From positions 3,038,001-3,102,000 of the forward strand of contig NC_016609.1 of the NCBI RefSeq assembly GCF_000246855.1: DNA of 64,000 nt, in the 5' to 3' direction. The DNA comes from Niastella koreensis GR20-10. Lineage in GTDB: Bacteria > Bacteroidota > Bacteroidia > Chitinophagales > Chitinophagaceae. The notes under the pieces are model-generated. The model worked only from the letters and a program-made list of their open reading frames with translations, did not search any database and had not been told where the DNA came from. The position numbers were made by a program, and so were the translations under genes. This document shows, one piece after another, positions 1 to 12,186 of this stretch. Position 1 is the stretch's first letter, and each line of letters begins with the position of its first letter.

Positions 1-209
1 TTTTTTGAAAACCCGGGAGGTGTATAAATGATTGCTCTTCGGGTAGCGCCCACTGTTTTTGAAGCATAGCTGATGGTATCTATTTTTCCATGTGGGATTG
101 CCGCACGCAGTGAATCGAATCCGGGAGGCGCCTGTTTAATCAGCTCCTGCGAAGAGGCTGTTGAACCGCCCAGGAAGAGGATGGCTATGGCAAACAATAT
201 TTGTTTCAT
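1..209 (-). CDS. Esterase, CE1/enterochelin-esterase-like, N-terminal part (cut by window edge)
   Basis: Only the first about 69 codons are present; the gene continues beyond base 1. The ATG at 207-209 opens a signal peptide (MKQILFAIAILFLGG) with a likely cleavage near ASSQ. The mature start carries GKIDTISYASKTVGATR followed by IIYTPPGF. This is the pattern of secreted CE1-type esterases (feruloyl/acetyl-xylan esterases and relatives), where it opens the alpha/beta-hydrolase fold. The catalytic residues lie outside the window. It sits 27 bp after the GH51 gene on the same strand, so it is probably the last visible gene of the xylan operon and would remove feruloyl or acetyl groups from xylan. 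Substrate is inferred from context. Confidence 0.75.
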   Translation of the reverse strand, partial: MKQILFAIAILFLGGSTASSQELIKQAPPGFDSLRAAIPHGKIDTISYASKTVGATRRAIIYTPPGFSK

Positions 210-236
210 ACGATAAACCTGATAAAATTTAATTAA

Positions 237-1769
237 TTATTTTAGGGTAATACCTGTTTTGATCTGCGTAAAGGAATGGGGCGGAAACGTATAGGTAAGC
301 TGTTTTCCCTTTACGTCTACCATTTTTTTAACGGGCACATATTGATCCTGTTTGTCGAATTCATATACTTCGTTCAGGGAAGCACCTGCAATAAAACTGG
401 CTTCCGCTTTGCCGGAAAAGTTTCCTGAAGTGGTTACAATATCAACCGTGACCGCTTTGTCTTTGTGGCGGTTCACCACATTGATAAAAACGGTGTTTGT
501 CTCTTTCGCGTAGGTAGTGGTAACATCCAGGTAAGGAATGCCGCTGAACTTTTGCGTGTTGAATGTGTCGCAGGAAACATGGGTATCTATGGAAATGCCC
601 CGGCAGTTGTTGGAGTATGCTTTGAAAATATAAAACAAGGGCGTTTTAAACGTTCCTTTCTTTGTGTCACTGCCCAGCAGCGAGGTAAGCATGGTAAAAT
701 CCGCCATCTTCACCACATCGGCATGGCGCAGGAATGAATTAAAACATTGTGCAACCGGAAGTACCGATAAGGTATTGCGGGCCATAAGCCCCCACTCGTC
801 TGCCGAAAGATAGATTGGCTTTTTGAAACCGTTCTTTACCCGTGCTGTTTCAATTTGCGCTGCCGGCACTTTTATCTTTTCTTCAAAATCCATCGCACTC
901 TGCCCCATGTAGGCATAATAATCATCGGACCTTTCCCAATACCGGTGGATGGATAAATAATCGATCTTATCGCCCAGCCCCTCCAGCACTTTGCGGTTCC
1001 AGTCTATCCATATTCCTGTTGGTTCGTAATAAGAAGAACCGGATGCAACGAGTTTGATGCTGCTGTCGACCGACTTCATGGCTTTAGCGGCTTCCCTTCC
1101 GGTCTTTACATAATCCTCAGCCGTTTTGTAACCCAGTTCCCACGGATAACCGTCTACTTCATTACCAAGGTCCCACAAGGCAACGTGGTATGGTGCTGCA
1201 TGTCCGTTTTTGGCACGGAGGTCCGAATAATAAGTGCCCCCCGGATAGTTGCAGTATTCCAGCCAGTAAACAGCATCTTTGATATCGCCGAGTCCCAGGT
1301 TAACACATACCACATTTTCACTTCCTATTGCCTTGTTCAATGCCATCCATTCATCCGTACCCACATGATTGTTATCTGTTCCGCCCCATGCCAGGTTAAT
1401 GCGGGCCGGACGCTGGTCTTTGGGGCCAATCCCGTCCTGCCAGTTATAGCCCATTAAAAAATTTCCACCCGGCCAGCGCATATTGGTGATCTTTAATTCC
1501 CTCATCGCTTCCAGGTAATTTTTCTTAAAGCCGTTCTCATCTGCCAGCGGCGAAGACGGATCGTATAAAGTTCCATACAACGTATTGAATTGTACAGAAT
1601 CGGGCAGACCAAACCTTTTGCCGCTGAAATGAATAGGTTCCATAAACACCCCGTAGATCCTGGGATCGATGTCGCCAATGCTTCTTTCTATATCAATTTT
1701 TATTGTGGCGTTTTGTGCAGCCAACCAGGTTGGCAAAACAATCAATACAGTGAAAAGTGTTTTTTTCAT
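237..1769 (-). CDS. Alpha-L-arabinofuranosidase, GH51
   Basis: 510-residue secreted or periplasmic enzyme releasing arabinofuranosyl side chains from arabinoxylan or arabinan. A signal peptide (MKKTLFTVLIVLPTWLAAQ) is followed by the GH51 entry motif YGVFMEPIHF near residue 40. The (beta/alpha)8 barrel carries the acid/base Glu in LWDLGNEVDG (about E204) and the nucleophile Glu in LSADEWG (about E325). A C-terminal beta-domain follows; length is normal for the family. It lies 48 bp after the CE6 esterase gene and 27 bp before the CE1-like gene, all leftward, consistent with one transcript from the GH3 promoter side. Both catalytic residues are visible; the exact substrate is inferred from the neighbouring xylanolytic genes. 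Confidence 0.93.
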   Translation of the reverse strand: MKKTLFTVLIVLPTWLAAQNATIKIDIERSIGDIDPRIYGVFMEPIHFSGKRFGLPDSVQFNTLYGTLYDPSSPLADENGFKKNYLEAMRELKITNMRWPGGNFLMGYNWQDGIGPKDQRPARINLAWGGTDNNHVGTDEWMALNKAIGSENVVCVNLGLGDIKDAVYWLEYCNYPGGTYYSDLRAKNGHAAPYHVALWDLGNEVDGYPWELGYKTAEDYVKTGREAAKAMKSVDSSIKLVASGSSYYEPTGIWIDWNRKVLEGLGDKIDYLSIHRYWERSDDYYAYMGQSAMDFEEKIKVPAAQIETARVKNGFKKPIYLSADEWGLMARNTLSVLPVAQCFNSFLRHADVVKMADFTMLTSLLGSDTKKGTFKTPLFYIFKAYSNNCRGISIDTHVSCDTFNTQKFSGIPYLDVTTTYAKETNTVFINVVNRHKDKAVTVDIVTTSGNFSGKAEASFIAGASLNEVYEFDKQDQYVPVKKMVDVKGKQLTYTFPPHSFTQIKTGITLK

Positions 1770-1817
1770 GCGAGACAGGTTTTTATAATGGTATTTATCA
1801 TATTTACGGTATTATGC

Positions 1818-5287
<3,470 letters not shown>

Positions 5288-5353
5288 GGCAGCATCGTTT
5301 TAGGCAGTCAAATTTTTGTACGGAAATCAAAAACGTCAGTCGTACATTTAAAT

Positions 5354-5361
5354 CAAATTTA
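5354..5361 (-). promoter_or_regulatory. Candidate TAnnTTTG promoter box of the GH3-CE6-GH51-CE1 operon
   Basis: Read on the minus strand the bases are TAAATTTG, matching the Bacteroidota -7 consensus TAnnTTTG. A leader of about 60 nt to the GH3 ATG would follow. No clear TTG -33 element at the standard distance was found, so this is tentative. The same 168-bp intergenic region must also hold the promoter of the divergent hybrid sensor gene. Confidence 0.4.
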
Positions 5362-5464
5362 GCCCTGTCGCTAACGGGGTAATTGCCAACTTTGAAGGAA
5401 TTCTTAGCAATTTTGTTCGATCCCGGGGCGACATTCTATTAAATTACCAAAACGATTGCAAGAC

Positions 5465-8400
5465 ATGCGAAAATATATTTATATATTTTTAAGTTACCTG
5501 TTAATCACTTACCTCAATACCCACGCCCAAACCGGGCAAATCAATTTTACTTCGCTTTCTACCCGGGACGGTTTGTTATCCAATTCGGTGAATGCTATTT
5601 TAAAAGACCGCTATGGGCTTATGTGGTTTGCCACTGATGACGGTTTGAATAAATTTGATGGGACCAATTTTACAGTATACCGCTATATTCCGGGCGACAG
5701 CACCAGCCTGCGCACCAACGAAGTGCTTGCCTTACATGAAGACAGATCGGGTAATTTATGGATCGGCACCAGCGGTGGCGGCCTCAGCCTGTACGACCGC
5801 AAAAAAGACCAGTTTGTACATTACCCGGTAAGAACGGGAACGCCTACCCTCTCGGGCAGCGATGTGATCCGGGGCATTTGCAGTGATTACCGGGGCAGAA
5901 TATGGATCGCGCAATATGCAGGATTGTATATGCTTGATCCGGAAACGCAAACCATTTCAAAACAACAGCTGCGCGATGAGGCCGGCCGGCCGGTAAAAAC
6001 AACCCTGCTTTCTATTTATGAAGACAGTAAACAACGGTTGTGGATCGTAAGCGATAACGGCCTTTTCCTGTATAACGTTCAAACAAACAGGTTCAGGCTG
6101 TATGAAAACATCAAAACAGACCCTTCCAGTTTGCCCACCAACAAGATAAAAGCTGTTACGGAAGACAAATGGGGTAATATCTGGGTGGGAACTACAACCG
6201 GGTTAAGCAGATTGAAGCCGGATGGATCGGGGTTTATTCATAACAGGTATTTACACGGCACCGAAATTAATTATTTAGCCGGCGACGGCCAGGGCTTTTT
6301 ATGGATAGGCAGCTTCAGCGGGTTGTACGTTTACAATATACAGGCGGATAGCTGCGCTGTTTTTACCCATGAGAACCGCAACCATCAAAGTTTAAGCAGC
6401 AATGCAGTGCGGTGTATATATATAGATAAACACGGCATTTATTGGGTGGGCACTTACCAGGGCGGTGTTTGCAAATATGACAAAAACCTGAACCTGTTCA
6501 ACCTTACATTAAATAGCAGTTTCCAGGAAAACAGGACCAATACCGCCGTTATTATGGCCCTGGCCGAAAATAAGAACGGCCAGGTGTTGCTGGGAACAAA
6601 TGGCAACGGTTTATATGCATACGATCATACAAAAGAACAGGTTTATCCTGTGAGCCTTCCGCTGAAAAACATCCCGGCCAATTCCCTGTCGGTGCTGGCG
6701 CTGCAGCCAACGCGAAACAATAAATTATATATTGGCACTTTTGCCCGGGGCGTGATCATTACCGACCTGCAGACAGGCGCCTATAAACAATTTTTAAAAG
6801 GGCCGGGCCCCAACGATCTTACCAGTAACGACATTTTCAGTTTATTTGAAGACAGTAAAGGCAATGTGTGGATAGGCACCAATGGTGATGGAATTATTGT
6901 AATGAAGAATGAGCGGGTAATTGCCCGGTATTTTCCACTGGGCAACGGGGTAACGCGGCTGCCCATTAATGGTTATATCAGGGCCTTTGAGGAAGACGCC
7001 GATGGCAATATCTGGATTGGCACCCATGGCGGCGGTATTGCAGTATTTGAACCCGCAACTGGTAAATGGACTATTTACACCCAGGAGAACAGCCAGTTAC
7101 CGAGCAATAAAATACACTGTCTGCACCGCGATAGCAAAGGAAAAATGTGGATCGGTACGTTTAGCGGGCTGGCTGCCTTTGATGCGAACAAACACCTGTT
7201 CACCTTTTTCTCAGAAAAAGACGGACTGCAAAACACCATGGTGTATGAAATTGTGGAGGACGCAACAGGTAAATTATGGTTATCTACCAATACCGGTATA
7301 AGCAGGTTTGACACGGAAACAAAAAGTTTCCGCAACTTCACTCACCTGAACGGCCTTCAGAATTCGAATTTCATTCGCGGTGTTGGCCTGCGCTTAACAG
7401 ATGGCGAATTGCTTTTTGGCGGTTGGGATGGGTTCAATCATTTTTATCCCGACCGGCTTACGGTTAACCGCAATGTGCCGCAGGTAATTTTAACCGATCT
7501 GAAGATCTCCAACAAATTGGTTGCGGCCGCCAACGATGCCCCCATTAAAGAGCATATTTCAATAGCCAGCGAAATACACCTGAATTACAAACAAAATTTT
7601 GCGCTGGGTTTTGTAGCCCTCAACTATACCATTCCCAAGCAAAACCACTACGCTTATAAACTGGATGGCTTTGATAAAGACTGGAACTATGTAGGCGCCG
7701 CCAACATGGCCTCTTATACCAACCTTGACCCCGGTGAATATACTTTCAGGGTAAAGGCCAGCAACAATGATGGCATCTGGAGCACAAAAGACACTACTAT
7801 AAGCATATTTGTAAAACCGCCTTTCTGGCGCACCACTTATGCCTATATATTTTATGCACTTGCCATTGCCACCTTGCTCCTGTACAGCAGGTACAGAGGT
7901 ATAACCAGGTTAAGAAAGAAGTTCGCTTTGGAACAGGAACGGCAGGAAGTTAAACGGATACAGGAACTGGACCGGATGAAGCTGAAATTCCTCACCAACC
8001 TGAGTCATGATTTCAGAACGCCCATCTCATTGATCATGGGGCCGGTAGACCAATTGATCGAAGGTGAAGGAAACGCCGGAAAATTGGAAAAACTAAGTAT
8101 GATCAGGCGGAATGCGAGAAGGCTGCTGAACCTGGTGAATCAATTGCTCGACTTCAGAAAGCTGGAAGAGCATGAATTGAAATTACAGGTATCGAAAGGC
8201 GAGTTTGTTTCCTTTTTAAAGGAAGTGTCGGAATCTTTCAGGGATATGTCGGAAAGAAAACATATCCGGTTCACCTTCAAAACCTGCATCGACCGGCTGG
8301 ATGCTTATTTTGACGGGGATAAAATGGAACGGATCCTTTTCAATTTATTATCCAATGCTTTCAAATTTACTTTAGCCGGCGGCCAGATCACTGTTGACCT

Positions 8401-9559
8401 CCAGAAGGCAGAAAGCTCGGATGACCAGGAATATACCTGGGTTTACATCAATGTAACAGATACGGGCATTGGCATTCCCAGGGATAAAAAAGATATGATC
8501 TTTGACCGTTTTTTTCAAAACGACACCAGCACAGCTATACTTAACCAGGGCACCGGCATTGGGTTGTCCATCACGAAAGAGTTCATCCGGTTGCATGGCG
8601 GGAACATAAGGGTAGAAAGCGAGCCGGGAAAAGGATGTGCCTTCACTATACAGGTGCCGCTTAAACGCGCCCATGAAACCGTTATTGCCGAACAACCGGT
8701 GATGAAATCAGAACCGGAGTTTGTAAACAATGCCCTGAACGGTTCATCCCACACGCAGGAAGATAACCCCATGAACGATGCGCTTTCGGTACTGCTGGTG
8801 GAGGACAATGATGATTTCAGGTTTTACCTGAAAGACAACCTCCGGGATAAATATAAAGTAATAGAGGCCGCGAACGGCAAAGAAGGATGGCAAAAAGCAT
8901 TATCCACCCATCCGCAACTGATCGTAAGCGATATAAGTATGCCTGAAATGGATGGAATAGAACTTATTAAAAAGATAAAATCCGATAAAAGAACGAGTCA
9001 TATCCCGGTGATCCTGCTCACGGCCATGACTGGCCAGGAACAGCAATTGAAAGGACTGGAAACAGGCGCCAATGATTATATTACCAAGCCTTTCAATTTT
9101 GAAGTATTAAATGCCAAAATAAAGAACCTGCTTCATTTAAAGAACACTATGCAAAGCACCTATACGAAGCAGATAAAGATCCAGGCTGCTGAACCGGTAA
9201 TAGAATCTGCGGATGAAAAACTATTGACTGAAATCGCCACTTATCTTGAAGACAATCTTACCAATCCGCAATTGTCTGTAGAGAGCTTAAGCAAACAGTG
9301 CAGGATGAGCAGAAGCACTTTATATGCCAAACTGCTGGAACTGACCGGTCAAACACCGGTAGAATATATCCGTTCTTTCCGTTTGAACAAGGCTGCCTTA
9401 TTGATGGAAAAAAGCACTATGACCATTTCAGAGATCTCATACCAGGTTGGCTTTACCACCTCTAATTATTTTGCCAAATCGTTCAAAGGCCAATATAACA
9501 TGCTGCCTTCGGAATACATTGCAAAATTCAGGAAAGCAACCCCCAACGATAACAGTTAA
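5465..9559 (+). CDS. Hybrid two-component system sensor/regulator (HTCS)
   Basis: About 1364 residues from the ATG at 5465; a TTG at 5456 is in frame but less likely. Order of domains: signal peptide (MRKYIYIFLSYLLI), two-component-regulator propeller repeats (many W.GT..GL / NIWIGT blades, to about residue 690), Y_Y_Y domain, one membrane segment (ILYALAIATLLLY-like, about 790), HisKA with phospho-acceptor His in NLSHDFRTP (about 850), HATPase, receiver domain with Asp in IVSDISMPEMDG, and a C-terminal AraC-type helix-turn-helix. HTCS proteins bind oligosaccharides in the periplasm and activate nearby glycan-degradation genes. Being flanked by GH3/CE6/GH51 and GH10, this one probably senses xylo-oligosaccharides. 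GH10 starts only 14 bp downstream, so the sensor is co-transcribed with a target enzyme. Confidence 0.95.
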   Translation: MRKYIYIFLSYLLITYLNTHAQTGQINFTSLSTRDGLLSNSVNAILKDRYGLMWFATDDGLNKFDGTNFTVYRYIPGDSTSLRTNEVLALHEDRSGNLWIGTSGGGLSLYDRKKDQFVHYPVRTGTPTLSGSDVIRGICSDYRGRIWIAQYAGLYMLDPETQTISKQQLRDEAGRPVKTTLLSIYEDSKQRLWIVSDNGLFLYNVQTNRFRLYENIKTDPSSLPTNKIKAVTEDKWGNIWVGTTTGLSRLKPDGSGFIHNRYLHGTEINYLAGDGQGFLWIGSFSGLYVYNIQADSCAVFTHENRNHQSLSSNAVRCIYIDKHGIYWVGTYQGGVCKYDKNLNLFNLTLNSSFQENRTNTAVIMALAENKNGQVLLGTNGNGLYAYDHTKEQVYPVSLPLKNIPANSLSVLALQPTRNNKLYIGTFARGVIITDLQTGAYKQFLKGPGPNDLTSNDIFSLFEDSKGNVWIGTNGDGIIVMKNERVIARYFPLGNGVTRLPINGYIRAFEEDADGNIWIGTHGGGIAVFEPATGKWTIYTQENSQLPSNKIHCLHRDSKGKMWIGTFSGLAAFDANKHLFTFFSEKDGLQNTMVYEIVEDATGKLWLSTNTGISRFDTETKSFRNFTHLNGLQNSNFIRGVGLRLTDGELLFGGWDGFNHFYPDRLTVNRNVPQVILTDLKISNKLVAAANDAPIKEHISIASEIHLNYKQNFALGFVALNYTIPKQNHYAYKLDGFDKDWNYVGAANMASYTNLDPGEYTFRVKASNNDGIWSTKDTTISIFVKPPFWRTTYAYIFYALAIATLLLYSRYRGITRLRKKFALEQERQEVKRIQELDRMKLKFLTNLSHDFRTPISLIMGPVDQLIEGEGNAGKLEKLSMIRRNARRLLNLVNQLLDFRKLEEHELKLQVSKGEFVSFLKEVSESFRDMSERKHIRFTFKTCIDRLDAYFDGDKMERILFNLLSNAFKFTLAGGQITVDLQKAESSDDQEYTWVYINVTDTGIGIPRDKKDMIFDRFFQNDTSTAILNQGTGIGLSITKEFIRLHGGNIRVESEPGKGCAFTIQVPLKRAHETVIAEQPVMKSEPEFVNNALNGSSHTQEDNPMNDALSVLLVEDNDDFRFYLKDNLRDKYKVIEAANGKEGWQKALSTHPQLIVSDISMPEMDGIELIKKIKSDKRTSHIPVILLTAMTGQEQQLKGLETGANDYITKPFNFEVLNAKIKNLLHLKNTMQSTYTKQIKIQAAEPVIESADEKLLTEIATYLEDNLTNPQLSVESLSKQCRMSRSTLYAKLLELTGQTPVEYIRSFRLNKAALLMEKSTMTISEISYQVGFTTSNYFAKSFKGQYNMLPSEYIAKFRKATPNDNS

Positions 9560-9573
9560 TAAACTTAACCATT

Positions 9574-10704
9574 ATGAAAAAAATCATTTCCTTCGTAATT
9601 ATTATCACTACCATTTCCTGTGCGCCCCGCCAAATCCAGGCACAACAGGAACAGTCCATCCCTTCGCTGAAAGAAACATTTAAAAACGACTTTTTGATAG
9701 GTACTGCAATAAACCCCGCACAGATCGAGGAAAAAGACCCGGCTGCCGCCCGGTTGATACCCATGCAATTCAACGCCGTGACCCCTGAAAACAGCATGAA
9801 AGCGGCCTTTATTCACCCGGGTTGGGACCAATACAATTTCACGCTGGCCGACCAACTGGTTGAATACGGTAAAAAGCACCATATCAAAATAACTGCGCAT
9901 ACACTTATCTGGCACAGCCAGTTGCCCGGCTTTGTAAGAGGCATGAAAAATCCTGATTCGCTCAGGCAATATTTTACCAATCACATAACCACCCTCGCCA
10001 GCCGGTACGACGGGAAAGTATTTTCCTGGGATGTTGTAAATGAAGCGCTGGATGATAATGGCTCCCTGCGCCAATCGATCTTCCTGCAGCAACTGGGCGA
10101 AGATTATATAGTGGAAGCTTTCCGTTTGGCGCAGCAGGCCGCCCCTCATACTGAATTATATTATAACGACTATAACATAGAACAACCCAAAAAAAGAGCC
10201 GGGGCCATTGCGCTCATCAAAAAGATCAAAAAAGCAGGCGTTCGCATCGATGGTGTCGGCATCCAGGGGCATTGGCGCGCTTCGCACATTCCATTGGCTG
10301 AAATAGAACAAAGTATTCTTGACTTTTCAGCGCTTGGCGTGAAAGTGATGTTCACCGAGCTGGACCTGAGTGTACTGCCCAACCCATGGGACAGGGATAA
10401 TGCTGATGTAAGCGCCACGGCCGATAACAGCACTGCCAAAGATCCCTACCCTAACGGCCTGCCCGATTCCATGCAAACAGTATTGGCCAAAGGTTATGAA
10501 GACCTGTTTAATTTATTTGTGAAACACAAAGACAAGATCAGCCGCGTTACCTTCTGGGGGGTGAATGATGGTCAATCGTGGTTAAACAATTTTCCGGTGC
10601 GTGGCCGAACCAATTATCCGTTGCTGTTCGACCGCGCGTTCAATGCCAAACCGGCCTTTTATTCGGTGATAGCAACCGGGAAAGAGAGAACTGCTGCAAA
10701 GTAA
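9574..10704 (+). CDS. Endo-1,4-beta-xylanase, GH10
   Basis: 376 residues. The N-terminus ends a hydrophobic stretch with TISC (Cys16), a plausible lipobox, so the enzyme may be a lipoprotein on the outer membrane or in the periplasm. The GH10 barrel shows FNAVTPENSMK, HTLIWHSQLP, the acid/base Glu in SWDVVNEAL (E157) and the nucleophile Glu in MFTELDLSV (E262); VTFWGVNDGQSW closes the barrel. Length is that of a single-domain GH10, with no carbohydrate-binding module. It starts 14 bp after the HTCS gene, an arrangement suggesting that sensor and xylanase share a transcript. It would cleave the xylan backbone to feed the GH3, GH51 and esterases encoded opposite. Confidence 0.94.
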   Translation: MKKIISFVIIITTISCAPRQIQAQQEQSIPSLKETFKNDFLIGTAINPAQIEEKDPAAARLIPMQFNAVTPENSMKAAFIHPGWDQYNFTLADQLVEYGKKHHIKITAHTLIWHSQLPGFVRGMKNPDSLRQYFTNHITTLASRYDGKVFSWDVVNEALDDNGSLRQSIFLQQLGEDYIVEAFRLAQQAAPHTELYYNDYNIEQPKKRAGAIALIKKIKKAGVRIDGVGIQGHWRASHIPLAEIEQSILDFSALGVKVMFTELDLSVLPNPWDRDNADVSATADNSTAKDPYPNGLPDSMQTVLAKGYEDLFNLFVKHKDKISRVTFWGVNDGQSWLNNFPVRGRTNYPLLFDRAFNAKPAFYSVIATGKERTAAK

Positions 10705-10727
10705 ATTTCGCCGGAACGAATCCCGGG

Positions 10728-10785
10728 AAAAAGGCGCGTCGATTGCTCAAAATAACGCAGCTATTGCCAAAACGACGCACTTATT
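10728..10785 (+). repeat. Three 20-21 bp phased direct repeats upstream of lipoprotein cassette 1
   Basis: Three units each have an A-run (AAAA) followed, seven bases after its first A, by CGC: A-runs start at 10728, 10749 and 10769, and CGC starts at 10735, 10756 and 10776. The two best units begin with TTGC (10743 and 10764) and read about TTGCYCAAAAYAACGCA. The spacing is two helical turns. The last unit's A-run begins 47 bp before the promoter box at 10816. The same design, with the same 47-bp distance, precedes the paralogous cassette at 31.9 kb, so this is most likely an activator-binding region. Confidence 0.6.
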
Positions 10786-10815
10786 AAGTATTTACAGGTG
10801 TGTAGATTTAATTTC

Positions 10816-10823
10816 TAATTTTG
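10816..10823 (+). promoter_or_regulatory. TAnnTTTG promoter box of lipoprotein cassette 1
   Basis: TAATTTTG matches the Bacteroidota -7 element. It lies 60 bp upstream of the ATG at 10883 and 47 bp downstream of the start of the last A-run of the phased repeats. No good TTG at -33 is present, which fits a promoter that depends on an activator bound to the repeats. Confidence 0.55.
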
Positions 10824-10882
10824 GGTCCTTATTTAACCAATTCCCCGGACCCTAAAGAATAACCCTTCCGGGCATTCGTATT

Positions 10883-12181
10883 ATGAATAAATTAATTTGT
10901 TTTCTTGTGCTCTGCTCTGTTATAGCATCCTGCAAAAAAGAGAAAGAGTACGTAGTGAACCCGCCCAAAATTGCTGAAAATCTACAAATCGACCAGGTGA
11001 TCAATGATTCTACCCTGGTTTTTAAATGGGGAAAATATCCCGGCTATAATTTTAAAGGCTACTTTCTTAAACGAAAGGCAACTTATATTAAGAATGGGGT
11101 TGTTAATACGTATGAAGAAATTATTGACTCCAGTGCTGATATAAACCACCTGAGCTTTACTGAAAATCAGATGCCTTATGCCAGCAATCTTACTTATAAC
11201 GTATACGCACGGCACGACGGAGAGAGCATCTGGGATACTGCCTATTTTTTTGGAAGTGTATCCTACAACAGACCCAATACCCTGCTTAGCGGCACCCCTT
11301 CCGATGCCTTGATGGACCTGCAAAACAAAAGGCTGTATCTTATAACAGATGGGAAAAAGATAACTATCGTTAATTATGACAGCAGACAGGTGGTTTCAAA
11401 AGAAATGCCATTCACCATTGGTTATTGCGCATTGGGAGATTATAATGGAAGCAGTGAATTGTATGTTCCTGTTAATGATGGTTCCCTGCAAATACTGGAT
11501 GCCGGCACCCTGCAATTGAAAGATAAAATATATGTTGGGGGAACTGTTATTGCTTCTGTTGCTGCCTATAATCAAAAGCTGTATGTTGCTTCCTCAAACA
11601 CTACTGAACCGCCGCATACAAATACCATTAAAGTATATGACCGCGCCACTAAAAATATCGTTAGTTCGTCAGGTAACGGTAACAATGGGAGGTTACTGCC
11701 GCTTAATGGCACTTCCTTCGAGTTTGTTGATCTTACAATAGGCTTCAGTACCAAATCTCTTAATTATCATAAATTTAGTTCCGGTGGGGCGTTTATTTCT
11801 GAAACAAATAATTATTATGACTTTAACTCCCAACTCGATGCTTCTATAATGCGATCATTTCCTGATGGAAGCAAGTTTATCAGCTCTTATTATGGGTCCA
11901 TCTATGACAAGTCGTTGTCATTGCTGGGCGCCTTAAAAGGCGGGGCTTATGCTGATTTTGCTTTTAATAGTGATGGCTCGGTTATTTATGCCGCCAATAC
12001 AAATCCGCAGAGAATTGATGTCTTCGGTTACCCGGTGTTAACCGTTACCAGGTCTTACCCCGTTAAGGCAAGACCTTTCAGAATCTTTCGCGACGGTAAT
12101 ACCCTGGTTTGTGTAAGTATATATGGGCAGTACGGTAACAGTGCGTATAACTACATCATTGTTGAAAAAATTAATCTGTAG
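10883..12181 (+). CDS. Surface lipoprotein with FN3-like domain and beta-propeller (cassette 1, gene A)
   Basis: 432 residues, function unknown. A lipoprotein signal ends at SVIASC (Cys17), followed by Lys/Glu (CKKEKEY). Residues about 36-130 look like a fibronectin III-type beta-sandwich (IDQVINDSTLVFKWGKYPG). The rest reads as a beta-propeller: successive segments such as NKRLYLITDGKKITIVNYD, SELYVPVNDGSLQILDA, QKLYVASS and SVIYAANTNPQRIDVFGYP. It is clearly paralogous to the protein at 31890-33170: both start the sandwich with IDQVINDST and share GSxELYVP, KxYDRATKxxVS and YADFAFNxxGxVIYAA. It is followed 5 bp later by a PKD lipoprotein, as is its paralogue. Likely exposed at the cell surface; any binding role is inference. 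Confidence 0.8.
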   Translation: MNKLICFLVLCSVIASCKKEKEYVVNPPKIAENLQIDQVINDSTLVFKWGKYPGYNFKGYFLKRKATYIKNGVVNTYEEIIDSSADINHLSFTENQMPYASNLTYNVYARHDGESIWDTAYFFGSVSYNRPNTLLSGTPSDALMDLQNKRLYLITDGKKITIVNYDSRQVVSKEMPFTIGYCALGDYNGSSELYVPVNDGSLQILDAGTLQLKDKIYVGGTVIASVAAYNQKLYVASSNTTEPPHTNTIKVYDRATKNIVSSSGNGNNGRLLPLNGTSFEFVDLTIGFSTKSLNYHKFSSGGAFISETNNYYDFNSQLDASIMRSFPDGSKFISSYYGSIYDKSLSLLGALKGGAYADFAFNSDGSVIYAANTNPQRIDVFGYPVLTVTRSYPVKARPFRIFRDGNTLVCVSIYGQYGNSAYNYIIVEKINL

Positions 12182-12186
12182 CCCCA

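Noticed and set aside
9565-10149. 194-aa minus-strand frame
   Set aside because: Antisense shadow of the GH10 xylanase gene.
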